Assembly: GCA_029862725.1 (NCBI GenBank)
Contig: JAOTWT010000214.1
Span: 1 to 5,895, forward strand
Reading direction: 5' to 3'
Origin: Acidobacteriota bacterium
Lineage (GTDB): Bacteria > Acidobacteriota > Blastocatellia > Pyrinomonadales > Pyrinomonadaceae
Length of the DNA stretch: 5,895 nucleotides
Both the position numbers and the translations under genes were made by a program. Position 1 is the first letter of the stretch, and each line of letters starts with the position of its first letter. Positions 5,178-5,895 of the stretch are shown piece by piece. Below the pieces are notes generated by a model that saw only the letters and a list, made by a program, of their open reading frames with translations, was not told where the DNA came from and made no database searches.

Positions 5178-5895
5178 GTGCACGTAACACATCTTTACTG
5201 TTCCTCATGCGGGAAGGAGCTGGAGCCAAACCGGCTTTACAATCTTTGCGAATGCGGAAAACCGCTACTTGTAGCTTACGATCTGCAAGAGTGCTCCAAA
5301 CGACTCAATCCGAGAGGGTTATTGGATCGCCCCGAGACGCTTTGGCGGTATTCGGAGGTGCTCCCCCTGCGGTATCCGATGAACCGGGTTTCACTTGGGG
5401 AAGGATTTACGCCATTGGTCCGCTCGAAAAGGCTGGGCCATAAATACGGGCTGCCAAACCTATTCATCAAGGATGAATCGCTCAATCCAACCCAGAGTTT
5501 TAAGGCGCGCGGAATGACGATGGCAGTTTCGATGGCAAAAGAGCTCGGAGTCAAAAAAGTAGCGGTTCCGTCAGCCGGAAACGCGGCGGGCGCGCTGTCG
5601 GCCTATGCCGCACTTGCCGGAATGGAAGCATTTATTTTTGTCCCGGAAGATACGCCAAAGGCTTGCGTTGTCGAGTGCAAGGCGTTGGGCGCCAATGTGA
5701 CACTGGTCGATGGGCTGATCACGGACTGCGGGAAAATTGTCGCCGAACGAAAGGAAGCCGAGGGGTGGTTCGATATGTCGACGCTTAAGGAGCCTTACCG
5801 GATCGAAGGGAAAAAGACGATGGGATACGAACTGGCCGAGCAAATGGGCTGGGAACTTCCCGATGTCATTTTTTACCCGACAGGCGGTGGTACCG
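5178..5895 (+). CDS. thrC: Threonine synthase, N-terminal part (truncated by window edge)
   Basis: The 239 residues visible are of a protein usually about 400 or longer. Threonine synthase is a cytoplasmic PLP enzyme converting O-phospho-L-homoserine and water to L-threonine and phosphate, the last step of threonine synthesis. An N-terminal zinc-ribbon-like module has CSSC (Cys8, Cys11) and CEC (Cys24, Cys26). Then come SLGEGFTPLVRS (72-83), a substrate-loop motif; KDESLNPTQSFKARG (98-112) with the PLP-linking Lys109; PSAGNAAGALSAYAA (131-145); and the glycine-rich phosphate-cofactor loop TGGGT (235-239) just at the edge. The start is GTG at 5178, backed by GGGAGG 6 nt upstream and an in-frame stop (TAG at 5145-5147) above it; the next in-frame ATG is past the zinc ribbon. 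Related enzymes with the same fold (cysteate synthase, threonine dehydratase) are less likely given the zinc ribbon and loop order. Confidence 0.93.
   Translation, partial: MHVTHLYCSSCGKELEPNRLYNLCECGKPLLVAYDLQECSKRLNPRGLLDRPETLWRYSEVLPLRYPMNRVSLGEGFTPLVRSKRLGHKYGLPNLFIKDESLNPTQSFKARGMTMAVSMAKELGVKKVAVPSAGNAAGALSAYAALAGMEAFIFVPEDTPKACVVECKALGANVTLVDGLITDCGKIVAERKEAEGWFDMSTLKEPYRIEGKKTMGYELAEQMGWELPDVIFYPTGGGT

Overview
The window looks like part of a bacterial chromosome of middling GC content, with compact genes and short intergenic gaps. I see no mobile element, RNA gene, CRISPR array or phage gene. The gene set fits a free-living Acidobacteriota-like bacterium: a NifJ-type pyruvate:ferredoxin oxidoreductase next to a GltD-like flavoprotein/ferredoxin fusion, secreted esterase and DoxX proteins, and a zinc-ribbon threonine synthase. 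That placement is inferred from gene style and is not established by any marker here.

Layout, left to right. (1) Positions 1-2516, minus strand: a two-gene redox operon. A 550-residue GltD-like FAD/NAD(P) oxidoreductase with a C-terminal ferredoxin domain is followed, with a 14-nt overlap, by the N-terminal 292 residues of a NifJ-type pyruvate:ferredoxin (flavodoxin) oxidoreductase cut off by the left edge. The likely joint job is to link CoA-dependent pyruvate oxidation, through iron-sulfur clusters, to an NAD(P)(H) pool. (2) 2517-2719: an intergenic gap with two stem-loops on the doxX side and a short palindrome plus a possible -10 on the operon side. (3) 2720-4238, minus strand: an exported alpha/beta-hydrolase-fold esterase followed 28 nt later by a small DoxX-family membrane protein, probably co-transcribed. 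(4) 4239-4365: a gap with a perfect 14-bp AT-rich palindrome just upstream of the esterase ribosome binding site. (5) 4366-5028, minus strand: a probable lipoprotein with a long disordered linker and a cysteine-containing C-terminal domain of unknown function. (6) 5041-5177: a divergent promoter region. (7) 5178 to the right edge, plus strand: the first 239 residues of threonine synthase, starting at GTG.

The genes form at least three separate functional blocks: central carbon/electron metabolism, envelope or exported proteins, and amino-acid biosynthesis. I found no clear sign of a wholly new system. The most interesting items are the overlapping fusion-flavoprotein/PFOR pair, the uncharacterised cysteine-bearing lipoprotein domain, and several unexplained palindromes, including an 11-nt motif shared by the upstream regions of the redox operon and the threonine synthase gene.
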